From contig NZ_JALDYF010000009.1 in the NCBI RefSeq assembly GCF_032154225.1, positions 1 to 64,000 of the forward strand: a DNA stretch of 64,000 nt. Direction: 5' to 3'. The notes under the pieces were generated by a model, which was not told where the DNA came from, did not search any database, and saw only the letters and a list, made by a program, of their open reading frames with translations. This stretch comes from Psychrobacillus sp032154225. GTDB lineage: Bacteria; Bacillota; Bacilli; Bacillales_A; Planococcaceae. The translations under genes were made by a program, and so were the position numbers. This document shows positions 34,098 to 42,397 of this stretch, one piece after another. Within the stretch, counting starts at the first letter, position 1. Each line of letters starts with the position of its first letter.

Positions 34098-34285
34098 TTG
34101 GAGCATTTGCTAAAAAAGATGAATTAAATATAAATTTTATTTAAAAGAACAGATAAAAGTCATGCTGTAAAAATAAAGGAATATTGGTGGTGTATAACGA
34201 ATAGTTTAAATTGGATCTAAAAAGATATGATTTATACTTTATGGATGGATCTATTTATGGAAAACAGAACATTGGGGGCAAGGAA

Positions 34286-34783
34286 ATGTTAACGAAGGAG
34301 CAGGAAGTGTTAATAAGTAAAGACGGATTTTATATTAGTACCGATAAAAGTTTATTGGATGTGGAAATCATTTATAATTATCTTAGTAAAGAATCCTATT
34401 GGCTTGAAGGTACGTCTAAGGAATTGGTTATAGCTTCTATTGAAAATTCAACTATTTGTTATGGTATTTACGATGGAGACCCTACTAAAGGGATGCCGAA
34501 ACAAATAGGTTTTGCCCGTGTCCTATCTGATATGGTTAGGTATTCGTGGTTAGCGGATGTATTTGTACTCCCTGAATTTAGAAAAAAGGGAATAAGTAAA
34601 TGGTTAATGACCAATATCACAGAGCACCCAAAATTGAAAGGAACGAATTTTCATCTACGTACAAAAGATGCTCATTCGCTTTATGCACAATTTGGTTTTA
34701 AGCCTCTAGAACAAACAGAAAAGAGTATGGAAAGACCACTTAATTGGGATGCTATAAATGCAATATATAAAGTAGATAAATAA
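34286..34783 (+). CDS. GNAT family N-acetyltransferase
   Basis: The 165-residue protein shows the GNAT core: IGFARVLSDMVRYSWLADVFVLPEFRKKGISKWLM (strands 2-4, with the acetyl-CoA loop FRKKGIS in place of the usual QxxGxG/A), then FHLRTKDAHSLYAQFGF. The substrate is unknown. I start at the ATG before LTKEQEVL because a G-rich site (GGGGGCAAGGA) precedes it; a TTG at 34211 has no ribosome site. Its stop is followed directly by the copied transporter 3' end. Confidence 0.85.
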   Translation: MLTKEQEVLISKDGFYISTDKSLLDVEIIYNYLSKESYWLEGTSKELVIASIENSTICYGIYDGDPTKGMPKQIGFARVLSDMVRYSWLADVFVLPEFRKKGISKWLMTNITEHPKLKGTNFHLRTKDAHSLYAQFGFKPLEQTEKSMERPLNWDAINAIYKVDK

Positions 34784-35012
34784 AAAAAACAGACACTCAC
34801 AAGTTTCTCTTGTAAGTGTCCGTTTTGCATTATTAAAACAGTAAATGCGTTACTGCAGCAATAATTGCTGTTCCGCATGAAAAATGGCTAGAGTGCTCAC
34901 TAACATATGTTGTATTATAAGCAGCTTTGCGTAGTGAGTTAAGTTCATCTAAAAAATAAAGATTGATAAAAATCATCTCTTATTTCCTAGGGATGATTTT
35001 TTATTGGAACAT
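34782..35012. repeat. Chimeric duplication scar of two neighbouring gene ends
   Basis: Bases 34782-34866 copy 37383-37467 (terminator and 3' end of the transporter at 37434). Bases 34861-35012 copy the 3' end and terminator of the acyl-CoA ligase (33826-34105), minus a stretch of about 135 bases between AAAGCAG direct repeats at 33875 and 34010. The halves meet at a short ATTG homology. Neither fragment is a gene. Confidence 0.88.
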
Positions 35013-35072
35013 TTATTTGTCTCAAGCGTTTTTAAGTAAAGGATACGATTGTTCAATAGAGCAGTCGTTTTT

Positions 35073-35098
35073 CATTAACGAAGCGGTTTAGTACAATC
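35073..35098 (+). repeat. Degenerate cassette-type repeat
   Basis: CATTAACGAAGCGG followed by TTTAGTACAAT resembles the B half of the repeat, but the arms pair poorly. Confidence 0.4.
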
Positions 35099-35144
35099 AG
35101 GATTATAATTTGGTTATGGGAAAATTGATAAGGTGGTTGTTAAA

Positions 35145-35621
35145 GTGCAAATAAATGCTATATTTTATAAAATACAAAAGGGGACTGTTTCTACTGAGGA
35201 CTATGTAAATTGGTCGCATAATTTACTAGAAAACGATGTGTCATCACCAGCTATAAATATAATTTCTTCATATTCATTTGGTGAAAGTATTTTCGAAGTA
35301 GAAGTTTATTTTAAAAGAGCTTTAAATGAAATGGCAATAGAGGAACCAGCCTCTGAGATATGTGCTAGAGCCTATATAGGTCATTTAGCAAATAAAATAT
35401 TAATTGCAAATAACCATTCACTGGCATTTGACTTAGCTTATATGATTTTTTGGGTTGTTTCCTCGGATTTAGATTATCCAGATGATTTGATGGAGTGGTA
35501 CGAAATAAGTGAAATGATTGATGAATTACGATTTGGTGATATACCTACAGAGTTTAATGCAGACGGGATAATATCAAGGATTAAAAATGAGGCAAATATT
35601 TTTTTAGGGTTGAATAATTAG
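35145..35621 (+). CDS. Hypothetical soluble protein
   Basis: This 158-residue acidic protein is not recognised. It lacks a signal peptide and membrane helices and has a largely helical pattern with a Trp-containing segment (VNWSHNLLEND) and an aromatic-rich middle (SLAFDLAYMIFWVVSSDLDYPDDLMEWYEISEM). I start at GTG 35145, 8 bases after AGGTGG; another GTG at 35133 overlaps that site. A repeat follows 9 bases after the stop. Similar small acidic orphans include immunity proteins, but nothing here proves it. Confidence 0.55.
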   Translation: MQINAIFYKIQKGTVSTEDYVNWSHNLLENDVSSPAINIISSYSFGESIFEVEVYFKRALNEMAIEEPASEICARAYIGHLANKILIANNHSLAFDLAYMIFWVVSSDLDYPDDLMEWYEISEMIDELRFGDIPTEFNADGIISRIKNEANIFLGLNN

Positions 35622-35629
35622 TAATTCAT

Positions 35630-35661
35630 CTTTAACTAACAGGTGAGTTAATTTAAGAAGG
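35630..35661 (+). repeat. Degenerate cassette-type repeat
   Basis: CTTTAACTAACAGGTG followed by AGTTAATTTAAGAAGG is a weak B-type element directly downstream of the hypothetical gene. Confidence 0.5.
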
Positions 35662-35813
35662 ATTAATGTATTTTTACTGAGAAGTAAATATCTTTATAGA
35701 ACTTGGGCTTCAAAAAGTTTAGAAAGATGAGGATCTCTTAACTATAGGAAAAGGTTAGCAGAATAAGTAGATTCTTTGCGGAATTCCAGAACTTCTAATC
35801 AGGAGGTAATATA

Positions 35814-36335
35814 GTGAAAAGAAAACATAATTTATGGTCTTTCTTATTATGTTTGCTATTAACAGCTCTTTCCTTGCAGGCTTTATACGCTTCTTATGCT
35901 GCTTCTTGGTCAATAGCGCCATCTACTTCGGTTTTATGGTTGCTCACTGCTATTACTTTTTTTATGGGTGTTTCAGGATTTAGAGACAAAAGCAGCAGGG
36001 GAGCAAGATGGAGAAGTTGGCTCACTGTTTTAATCGCATTTCCTCTTTCAGCAATTTTTCTCTTAGGGACAATAGTGAATGCTTCTGCAAGAGAATACAT
36101 TTCAACAACTCAATCACCAGATTCTAAAACGACAATCGACTTCTACACAATAAACGGCGGTGCGACTACATCTATTGCTGTAGTAGGAATAGTAAATGGT
36201 CCACTTTGGTTCAAAAAGGCGATCTACTATGATTACCGTATGGATAAGGCAGATGTAGCTTGGATGAATAACCATACTATAACAATTAACGATCACATGT
36301 TGAACTTGGATAAAGGGGAAACTTTTTCGGATTAA
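35814..36335 (+). CDS. DUF5412-like membrane protein
   Basis: The 173-residue protein has three N-terminal hydrophobic segments (about 9-27, 36-52 and 68-88) and an extracytoplasmic C-terminal domain with SPDSKTTIDFYTINGGATTS, GPLWFKKAIYYDYRMDKADVAWMNNHTITIN and LNLDKGETF, matching the DUF5412 family. The start is GTG behind AGGAGG. Function unknown. A weak repeat (CTAATGGGTTCTGGAG with TTTTTAGTTAAGGG) follows at about 36346. Confidence 0.7.
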   Translation: MKRKHNLWSFLLCLLLTALSLQALYASYAASWSIAPSTSVLWLLTAITFFMGVSGFRDKSSRGARWRSWLTVLIAFPLSAIFLLGTIVNASAREYISTTQSPDSKTTIDFYTINGGATTSIAVVGIVNGPLWFKKAIYYDYRMDKADVAWMNNHTITINDHMLNLDKGETFSD

Positions 36336-36399
36336 AATTCTTTTTACTAATGGGTTCTGGAGTGTTTTTAGTTAAGGGAAGAAACTAAGGAGGGATGAA

Positions 36400-36807
36400 A
36401 TGATTAAAAGAAAGACATTAGCATTTATTTTCACAGTCTTACTATCTGCTCCAATTATAGGGTTGGTTTTTATGCTTCTAGAAGGCAGTACAATACGGGA
36501 AGTACCTGCATTGATTGCTTTTGTTAGTATGTATACAATTCCTATTACTCTTCTTTGGGGAATTCCTTCATCCATTCTATCTGATAAAGTGAACAAGTAC
36601 TTTTCTAATAAAAAACGAGTATGCACTGCACTAATTACCCATTTATTTTTTGGCACCAGTTTTGTCATTATATTTATGTTGATTTTCGATTCAAGGTTTA
36701 TTTTGACAGACAATAATGCTGGTGACGCATACTTCTTAGTCGCATCCAGCCTTATCTCATCCATTGGGTGGTGGATGGACGAAATTTTGAGGGTTTATTT
36801 CAAGTGA
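36400..36807 (+). CDS. Hypothetical four-helix membrane protein
   Basis: The 135-residue protein has four hydrophobic helices (about 7-27, 35-56, 75-94 and 108-126) and short charged loops. AAGGAGG precedes the ATG. I do not recognise the family. It lies between the DUF5412 and ClbS/DfsB-like genes in the second accessory patch, on the same strand. Confidence 0.6.
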   Translation: MIKRKTLAFIFTVLLSAPIIGLVFMLLEGSTIREVPALIAFVSMYTIPITLLWGIPSSILSDKVNKYFSNKKRVCTALITHLFFGTSFVIIFMLIFDSRFILTDNNAGDAYFLVASSLISSIGWWMDEILRVYFK

Positions 36808-36881
36808 AGTTATTTTTCTGAACTTTATTACAAGGACATACATTATTTTGTTAATATACAGTAATAAAGGAGGGAACTATT

Positions 36882-37385
36882 ATGATAGCGGAAAATGAAA
36901 AAGAAATCCTATTGCTGAATAGCGATAAAAATTTTAAATCATTGCTTGAAATAATTGAATCTGTACCTAGTAGAAAAAGATGCATTTCTATTGAAACAGG
37001 GGAAAGAGATAAGAATTTTCGTGATGTACTAATGCATCTGTATGAATGGCATGTAATGCTGGAGAGGTGGTATAGAGAAGGTATGGATGGAGATATTCCT
37101 TTTATGCCAGCACCCGGGTTTAAATGGAGTACTATCAAGCTACTTAATATGCAAATTTGGGAGAACTATCAAGATGTAACATTAAATCAAGCTATAAAAA
37201 AATTGACGTTAAGCCATGAAAGAGTAATGAACTTAATTAAATTACATAACAATGAAGAAATCATGACGAAAAAATGCTATAAGTGGACAAAAACAAGTAA
37301 CTTATACAGCTATTTTGCAGCAAACACTTCCAATCATTATATTTGGGCTATAAAAAAGTGTGAAGTTATTGCAAAGTCTATATAA
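36882..37385 (+). CDS. ClbS/DfsB family four-helix bundle protein
   Basis: The 167-residue protein matches the ClbS/DfsB (DUF1706) family: RDKNFRDVLMHLYEWHVMLERWYREG, PAPGFKWSTIKLLNMQIWENYQ, LTLSHERVMNLI, KCYKWTKTSNLYSYFAANTSNHYIWAIKK. ClbS protects colibactin producers by opening the toxin's cyclopropane; most relatives are uncharacterised and may confer resistance to other reactive metabolites. AAAGGAGG precedes the ATG. No biosynthetic cluster is nearby. Its stop abuts the transporter terminator, just as the GNAT gene abuts the copied one. Confidence 0.78.
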   Translation: MIAENEKEILLLNSDKNFKSLLEIIESVPSRKRCISIETGERDKNFRDVLMHLYEWHVMLERWYREGMDGDIPFMPAPGFKWSTIKLLNMQIWENYQDVTLNQAIKKLTLSHERVMNLIKLHNNEEIMTKKCYKWTKTSNLYSYFAANTSNHYIWAIKKCEVIAKSI

Positions 37386-37425
37386 AAAAACAGACACTCA
37401 CAAGTTTTTCTTGTAAGTGTCCGTT
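37386..37425. terminator. Bidirectional terminator of ClbS-like and transporter genes
   Basis: ACaGACACTcACAAG pairs with CTTGTaAGTGTCcGT around TTTTT. A near-identical hairpin stands at 34787-34826 after the GNAT gene. Confidence 0.85.
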
Positions 37426-37433
37426 TTGCATTA

Positions 37434-38786
37434 TTAAAACAGTAAATGCGCTACTGCGGCGATAATTGGTAAAGAAATGATTGTACGTAATAAGAAAATA
37501 ATGATCAAATCTTTTAAATTAACCGGAATTTTCGAACCAAGTAGCAGTCCTCCGACTTCCGACATATAGATTAACTGCGTCACAGACATCGTTGCAATAA
37601 CAAAACGAGTCAATTCCGAATCAATCGATGCACCTAAAATAGATGGAAGGAACATATCGGCAAATCCAACAACCATCGTTTGCGCAGCTGCTGCAGCTTC
37701 TGGTATACCGAATAACATTAATAGTGGTTCAAACGGTTTTCCTAAAATCATGAAGATAGACGTGTACTCTGCAAGCACTAGAGCAATCGTTCCAAATGCT
37801 AAAACAACAGGTGCTACCCCAATATACATATCAATTACGTTTTTCAAACCATCTGTTACAACTTTTACAACAGAACGGTTTTTATTCGCAGTAGTTAATG
37901 CATTTTCCAAACCATGTGTAAACGCATTGTAATTTTCTGAAAACTTTTCTTTTTCCAAATCTAAAGGACGACCATTTATATAAGTTTCATCCTTCCCTTT
38001 AAGTGGATAAATTCTTGGCATTATAAATGCTAAGACAATTCCACAAAGCAAAACAGTTAAATAATATGGTATGAAGTAGTTACCTAATCCAACTTCATCA
38101 AGGACCACGATACAAAAAGTAATAGATACAACAGAGAAAGAAGAACCAATTATAGCTGCCTCTTTTTTCGTGTAGTATCCTTCCTCGTACTGTCGGCTAG
38201 TTAGTAAAACGCCGATTGTTCCATCACCAACCCAAGAAGTTAGTGCATCAACAGCGGAACGTCCTGGCAATTTGAATAATGGGCGCATAATTTTTACCAT
38301 CATTGTACCGAAAAACTCTAACAATCCAAAGTTCAATAAAAGAGGTAATAATAAACCAGCGAATAAGAAAATCGTAAATAAGAATGATACTAATCCATCC
38401 GGGCTTAATAATAGACCACCTGTATTTTCACTCCAAATAAATTCAGGTCCAACTTGGAAAATGATTAATACTGCAAAAATTGCCCCAACTACTCGTGTAA
38501 TCGTCCAAAAGATAGACACTTTAAACAAGTTGTTGATAAACGTACTTTTGTATGGAACGAATAAAAATAAAACTGAACCAATAGCGGCGATAAATAATGT
38601 TGCGAGTGCAATCCAGTGTACGATAGGCTCTAAAGTACCAGAAAGTAGACTAGCGAAAAATGCAATTGGAATTTTAAGCCCTTCCGAAGTTGGGAGTGGA
38701 ATCATGAATAAAATAACACCTGCTATTGATGGAAGCAGGAATAACAACCAAGTAGATAATGAAAACTTCTTCAATGAAAAGACCAA
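37434..38786 (-). CDS. YjiH family membrane protein with nucleoside-transporter Gate domains
   Basis: The 450-residue protein has about ten hydrophobic helices and Gate-type segments seen in NupC and spore-maturation proteins: RPLFKLPGRSAVDALTSWVGDGTIGVLLTSRQYEEG in the first half and VVGFADMFLPSILGASIDSELTRFVIATMSVTQLIYMSEVGGLLLG in the second. It fits the YjiH family; transport of nucleosides is assumed from the Gate domain and not shown. Its last codons are duplicated at 34827-34866. Confidence 0.8.
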   Translation of the reverse strand: MVFSLKKFSLSTWLLFLLPSIAGVILFMIPLPTSEGLKIPIAFFASLLSGTLEPIVHWIALATLFIAAIGSVLFLFVPYKSTFINNLFKVSIFWTITRVVGAIFAVLIIFQVGPEFIWSENTGGLLLSPDGLVSFLFTIFLFAGLLLPLLLNFGLLEFFGTMMVKIMRPLFKLPGRSAVDALTSWVGDGTIGVLLTSRQYEEGYYTKKEAAIIGSSFSVVSITFCIVVLDEVGLGNYFIPYYLTVLLCGIVLAFIMPRIYPLKGKDETYINGRPLDLEKEKFSENYNAFTHGLENALTTANKNRSVVKVVTDGLKNVIDMYIGVAPVVLAFGTIALVLAEYTSIFMILGKPFEPLLMLFGIPEAAAAAQTMVVGFADMFLPSILGASIDSELTRFVIATMSVTQLIYMSEVGGLLLGSKIPVNLKDLIIIFLLRTIISLPIIAAVAHLLF

Positions 38787-38880
38787 CTTTCTATATGTGA
38801 ATATTTATGCATTTATTGTGATCATTTTTACATAATAATTCATGCACATAGAAATGTCTATAAACATAGATTATGTTCTA

Positions 38881-39567
38881 TTATTCGAAATCTTTGCTAA
38901 AATCATACGTATAGAAGCGTTCAAAATGTAACCAATTTTCTGCTTCTGGTTCTCCATCAGCTAATCGCTTCTCCATTTCTTCTAGCATCCACGCAGTTTG
39001 AGAAATATGAGCTCTCATTGCACCCATTTTTTCTTCTCTAGACTCTTTAATATTATGCACAACATCTGGCTCTCCAAGATCTTCTTTTGAATTGTTAGAG
39101 AAAGCAACTGCATAAATAGTTGGTCTACTTTCTTCCGGCATACGACGAATTGCACGAATGACTGCTCTCGCGGTTGCATCATGGTCAGGATGAACTGCGT
39201 AGTTTGGATAAAAAGTAATGACCAGAGAAGGATTCGTATCTTCTATTAGATCTTCCATCATTTTAACCATTTTTTCATCGTCTTCAAATTCGATTGTTTT
39301 ATCTCGAAGTCCCATCATACGAAGGTCTGTAACGCCCATTGCTTTAGCAGAAGCAAGAAGCTCCTCTTTTCGAACATGAGGAAGTGTTTCTCTTGTTGCA
39401 AACGGTGGATTACCTAGGTTTCTACCCATTTCTCCAAGTGTTAAGCATGCATACGTTACAGGTGTTCCTTGTTTTATATAAGTGGCAATTGTGCCAGAAA
39501 CGCCGAAAGCCTCATCATCAGGGTGAGGGAATACGACTAGGACATGTCTTTCATTTGGTAAAGTCAT
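38881..39567 (-). CDS. bshB2: Bacillithiol biosynthesis deacetylase BshB2
   Basis: The 228-residue LmbE-type zinc deacetylase has the metal motif FPHPDDEAFGVSG and the second His motif HPDHDATARAV, plus CLTLGEMGRNLGNPPFATRETLP typical of BshB2 (YojG). It removes acetate from GlcNAc-malate in bacillithiol synthesis and may act on bacillithiol S-conjugates. AAGGAGGAAAA precedes the ATG. It lies 12 bases after yojF in the same direction, as in B. subtilis. Confidence 0.92.
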   Translation of the reverse strand: MTLPNERHVLVVFPHPDDEAFGVSGTIATYIKQGTPVTYACLTLGEMGRNLGNPPFATRETLPHVRKEELLASAKAMGVTDLRMMGLRDKTIEFEDDEKMVKMMEDLIEDTNPSLVITFYPNYAVHPDHDATARAVIRAIRRMPEESRPTIYAVAFSNNSKEDLGEPDVVHNIKESREEKMGAMRAHISQTAWMLEEMEKRLADGEPEAENWLHFERFYTYDFSKDFE

Positions 39568-39579
39568 TGTTTTTCCTCC

Positions 39580-39930
39580 TTAGTAAGTAAACGGTGTTCT
39601 GCTTATTTGTAGTGCAACAGCAAGTTTTCCACTTTGATCGTGACCTGCCATTAATAAGCGGCCGTGTTCATCTAACTCAAAATGTGTAATGCCTTGTGCG
39701 TAAACCCAACCGTGCGGTAATTTTAGCCCAACACGATGTGGAGACTCTCCAACGACTTTTCCAAGCTCAAATTGAAGCATAACGTTACGGATAAAAGCTC
39801 CCGCATTAAATACTTTTTCATCAAAATGTGCAGCATATGCACCATTCGTTGTTTCTAAATGTATATAAACGTCCTCGTTTGCAAATCCGTTTAAATGATT
39901 TTGTAATTGTTCTATTTGAACTAGTTCCAT
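39580..39930 (-). CDS. yojF: YojF family protein (DUF1806)
   Basis: The 116-residue protein resembles B. subtilis YojF: HLETTNGAYA near the start, FIRNVMLQFELGKVVGESPHRVGLKLPHGWVYAQGITHFE in the centre and a beta-rich end. Its role is unknown but it is coupled to bshB2 in many Bacilli, and here the two genes are 12 bases apart. TAGGAGGCA precedes the ATG. A likely promoter lies in the 39931-39975 sequence on the minus strand. Confidence 0.88.
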   Translation of the reverse strand: MELVQIEQLQNHLNGFANEDVYIHLETTNGAYAAHFDEKVFNAGAFIRNVMLQFELGKVVGESPHRVGLKLPHGWVYAQGITHFELDEHGRLLMAGHDQSGKLAVALQISRTPFTY

Positions 39931-40337
39931 TTAAATTGCCTCCTAACATACTGTCTGTTATCAGTATAATGAAAAAAAGTTTATGAAGCGAATGATTGAG
40001 ATTTTGTTGAAGAAAAAAGTATGTAAGTGGAGGCGGTGAGTTTCGTTACAAGTGGAATGAAAGGTTAATCTAGTATATAAAATCATGCAATTATGTTCAA
40101 TTTCTATTATTAGGAGCTTGCTTTGTAAAAAATCGCAACAGATTTCGCTTTTTATCGCGTAAATATGAGAATGGTCTGAATGTATTATTTGTGGTGTTTA
40201 AAAGTGTGTAATACTTTTTAGTTTGAAAAATGGACGATGTAGTTGGAATTTTAGAGCATTTAATGGAGCGATAGCTCAGCCGATTTCGAAAAGCGTCTGA
40301 AGCAGTGGACACCAATGTTTCTAATTTCAATAAAAAA
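39931..40337. other. Intergenic stretch with yojF promoter region and repeat-like DNA
   Basis: No gene is supported. The left part should hold the yojF promoter. Bases about 40262-40325 (GGAGCGATAGCTCAGCCG ... AAGCGTCTGAAGCAG ... GGACACC) are GC-richer and recall the dispersed repeats at 1-60 and 50310-50465, but the match is weak. Confidence 0.5.
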
Positions 40338-40368
40338 ACTCGCAATGCCAAAAATGACTTTGCGAGTA
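40338..40368 (-). terminator. Terminator after pdxK
   Basis: ACTCGCAA pairs with TTTGCGAGT with T residues on the minus-strand exit side. Confidence 0.75.
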
Positions 40369-40376
40369 GAGTATTT

Positions 40377-41210
40377 TTATACAGTTGTTGTCGTAATTTC
40401 TGGAGCACCAAATTTACCTTTTGCACCATGAAGAACTGGACCAACGTATTGATTTAATTTCCAACCGTGTGCGATAGCAGCAGAAACGAATTCTTTTGCT
40501 TCGAATACAGAGTCAGCTACAGAAAAACCATTTGCTAAGTTAGCAGTTATTGCAGCAGCGAATGTACAGCCAGCTCCGTGGTTAAATGTTGTTTCTGTTT
40601 TTGCTGTTTCAAGCAATGTATGAGTTTGTCCGTCGTAAAACAAATCAACTGCTTTTTCGTGTGCTAATTGTTTTCCGCCTTTAATGACAACATTTTTTGC
40701 GCCTAGTGCATGAATTTTCTCAGCAGCGGCTTTCATGTCATCAATTGTTTTAAGTGCACCAATACCAGACAGTTGTCCAGCTTCGAATAAATTTGGTGTC
40801 ACTACTAGTGCGCGTGGAAGTAAAAATTCAATCATTGCGTCCACTGTACCAGGGTTTAATACTTCATCTTCGCCTTTACAAACCATTACAGGGTCGATGA
40901 CTACATTCGTTACACCTGATGTTGCAATAATTTGACCAGCTGTTTCAATGATTTCTTCTGTGCTTAACATACCAGTTTTAATCGCATCAATACCTGTAGA
41001 TAGGGCTGTTTTCGCTTGACGATTAATCTCTTCCACTGGAAGAGAGAATACGTTATGGCTCCAACCATTATCAGGATCCATTGTTGCAACAACTGTTAGA
41101 ACATTCATCCCATATGTACCATGCTCTTGGAATGTTTTTAAATCTGCTTGTATTCCAGCTCCGCCTGAAGTGTCAGAGCCTGCAATTGTTAACGTTTTTT
41201 TTATAGACAT
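40377..41210 (-). CDS. pdxK: Pyridoxine/pyridoxal/pyridoxamine kinase (PdxK/ThiD family)
   Basis: The 277-residue ribokinase-fold protein has LTIAGSDTSGGAGIQADLKTFQEHGTYGMNVLTVV at the start, the DPVMVCKGEDEVL segment, and NHGAGCTFAAAITANLANG as anion hole and catalytic Asp region, where the usual GTGDTF/GAGCTF holds Cys. The CTF form with the short N terminus matches the Bacillus pdxK (YwdB) branch, which phosphorylates B6 vitamers and hydroxymethylpyrimidine. I start at the ATG behind AAAGGGGA; an upstream TTG-type extension lacks homology. Its position near ung matches B. subtilis. Confidence 0.88.
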   Translation of the reverse strand: MSIKKTLTIAGSDTSGGAGIQADLKTFQEHGTYGMNVLTVVATMDPDNGWSHNVFSLPVEEINRQAKTALSTGIDAIKTGMLSTEEIIETAGQIIATSGVTNVVIDPVMVCKGEDEVLNPGTVDAMIEFLLPRALVVTPNLFEAGQLSGIGALKTIDDMKAAAEKIHALGAKNVVIKGGKQLAHEKAVDLFYDGQTHTLLETAKTETTFNHGAGCTFAAAITANLANGFSVADSVFEAKEFVSAAIAHGWKLNQYVGPVLHGAKGKFGAPEITTTTV

Positions 41211-41275
41211 TTCACAATTCCCCTTTATAAGAAAGTTAATATTTTTCATTGTATCAGATAGGTATAGTTTTGCCA

Positions 41276-41536
41276 TTAAGGAAGTCTTGGCGCAGTCCAT
41301 AACTTAAATAGTATGTAAATAAATGCACATGCAACGACAAGCGTTATAATAGAACCAATGAAAATATCATTCAAAAATAATGAAACTGTTAAAAAGATAA
41401 GAAAGCCAATGACTAGAATTACTCCTATATGGAAACAACCCATACCAAAGGTTTTAACCTGTTCTGGAATTTCATCGGAAGAGAGAGCTGCTTGTTCGAT
41501 TTTTTTTAACTTTTCGCGATAATGTAAATCTGCCAT
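41276..41536 (-). CDS. Small two-helix membrane protein
   Basis: The 86-residue product has a charged N-terminal helix (MADLHYREKLKKIEQAAL) and two hydrophobic helices (about 37-55 and 58-78). AAAGGAGAA precedes this ATG; a longer upstream frame has no ribosome site. It lies 65 bases upstream of pdxK on the same strand and diverges from the DUF4230 gene. Family not recognised. Confidence 0.6.
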   Translation of the reverse strand: MADLHYREKLKKIEQAALSSDEIPEQVKTFGMGCFHIGVILVIGFLIFLTVSLFLNDIFIGSIITLVVACAFIYILFKLWTAPRLP

Positions 41537-41639
41537 AACGATTCTCCTTTTCTTTATCCTACCATGTTTTGGAGAGTTGTTAATAGTGAAACTTTTCGGT
41601 ATTGTGAACGTACTAGAATAAGAGGAAAAGAGGGATGAT

Positions 41640-42392
41640 ATGAGAAATAGCGACAAAATTCGCGAAATGGAAAAGCTTTTGGAAGAATTGAAGGCGCAAG
41701 ATAAAGAGTCAGCGGCAACGTTTGCAGAAAATCCTTCGAGGTCGAGTTTTGGTTTTTGGAAAATGCCTCGTGTTTTATATAAATTAGGATCAAAATCATT
41801 TCTAATTTTGGTACTGATTGCTGTACTTTTATTAGCTGCATTACCATTTGCCGCTTTTTGGGCAATTAAAGGAAGTACGTTTACGGAAACGAGGGGTTCT
41901 TTCGTGGAACAAGTACAAGCGTTGAATGAACTTTCTACTGTGCAAGCATATACAAAAGCAATTGTTGAACGACAAGATAATGCGTTATTTGGGAAAGAGA
42001 TTGGGTTGGACTTACCGGGGACGAAGCGACAGCTCCTTGTTGTAGTACCCGGAATTGTAAAAGCAGGCGTCGATTTTTCGGAAGTTTCCGAGGCAGATAT
42101 AAAAGTAGATGAGAAAAATAAAACGGCGAAACTTATACTGCCGAAGTCAACTTTTTTAGGTGGACCTGAGATTTTATTTGACCAAGTGGAAGTATTTTCG
42201 TATGAGGGGCTATTTCGTGAAAAAGCGGATATAGATGAAGCATATGAGCTTGCCCAAACGGCGAAGGATATGATGATTGAAGAAACGACGGGACAAGGGA
42301 TTTTACAGTTAGCAGAGGAAAATGCGGCAAAATCCGTGCAGGAAATGTTTCGTTTAGTAGATTACGATGTGCAGATAGAGTTTAAGGAGTGA
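41640..42392 (+). CDS. DUF4230 family membrane-anchored protein
   Basis: The 250-residue protein has a soluble N-terminal helix, one membrane helix (about 54-76) and an extracytoplasmic domain with the DUF4230 pattern: QALNELSTVQAYTKAIVERQDN, LVVVPGIVKAGVDFSEVSEADI and GGPEILFDQVEVFSYEGLF. Function unknown. GAGGGATGAT precedes the ATG. Its stop overlaps a GTG in front of ung, so the genes are translationally close. Confidence 0.78.
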   Translation: MRNSDKIREMEKLLEELKAQDKESAATFAENPSRSSFGFWKMPRVLYKLGSKSFLILVLIAVLLLAALPFAAFWAIKGSTFTETRGSFVEQVQALNELSTVQAYTKAIVERQDNALFGKEIGLDLPGTKRQLLVVVPGIVKAGVDFSEVSEADIKVDEKNKTAKLILPKSTFLGGPEILFDQVEVFSYEGLFREKADIDEAYELAQTAKDMMIEETTGQGILQLAEENAAKSVQEMFRLVDYDVQIEFKE

Positions 42393-42397
42393 GTAAG

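Noticed and set aside
34681..34878. Minus-strand 65-codon frame after the GNAT gene
   Set aside because: It consists of the copied transporter 3' end and the GNAT complement; it is an artefact of the duplication scar.
40097..40444. Minus-strand open frame overlapping the pdxK 3' end
   Set aside because: It overlaps pdxK and its terminator, has no ribosome site and encodes a composition typical of an accidental frame.
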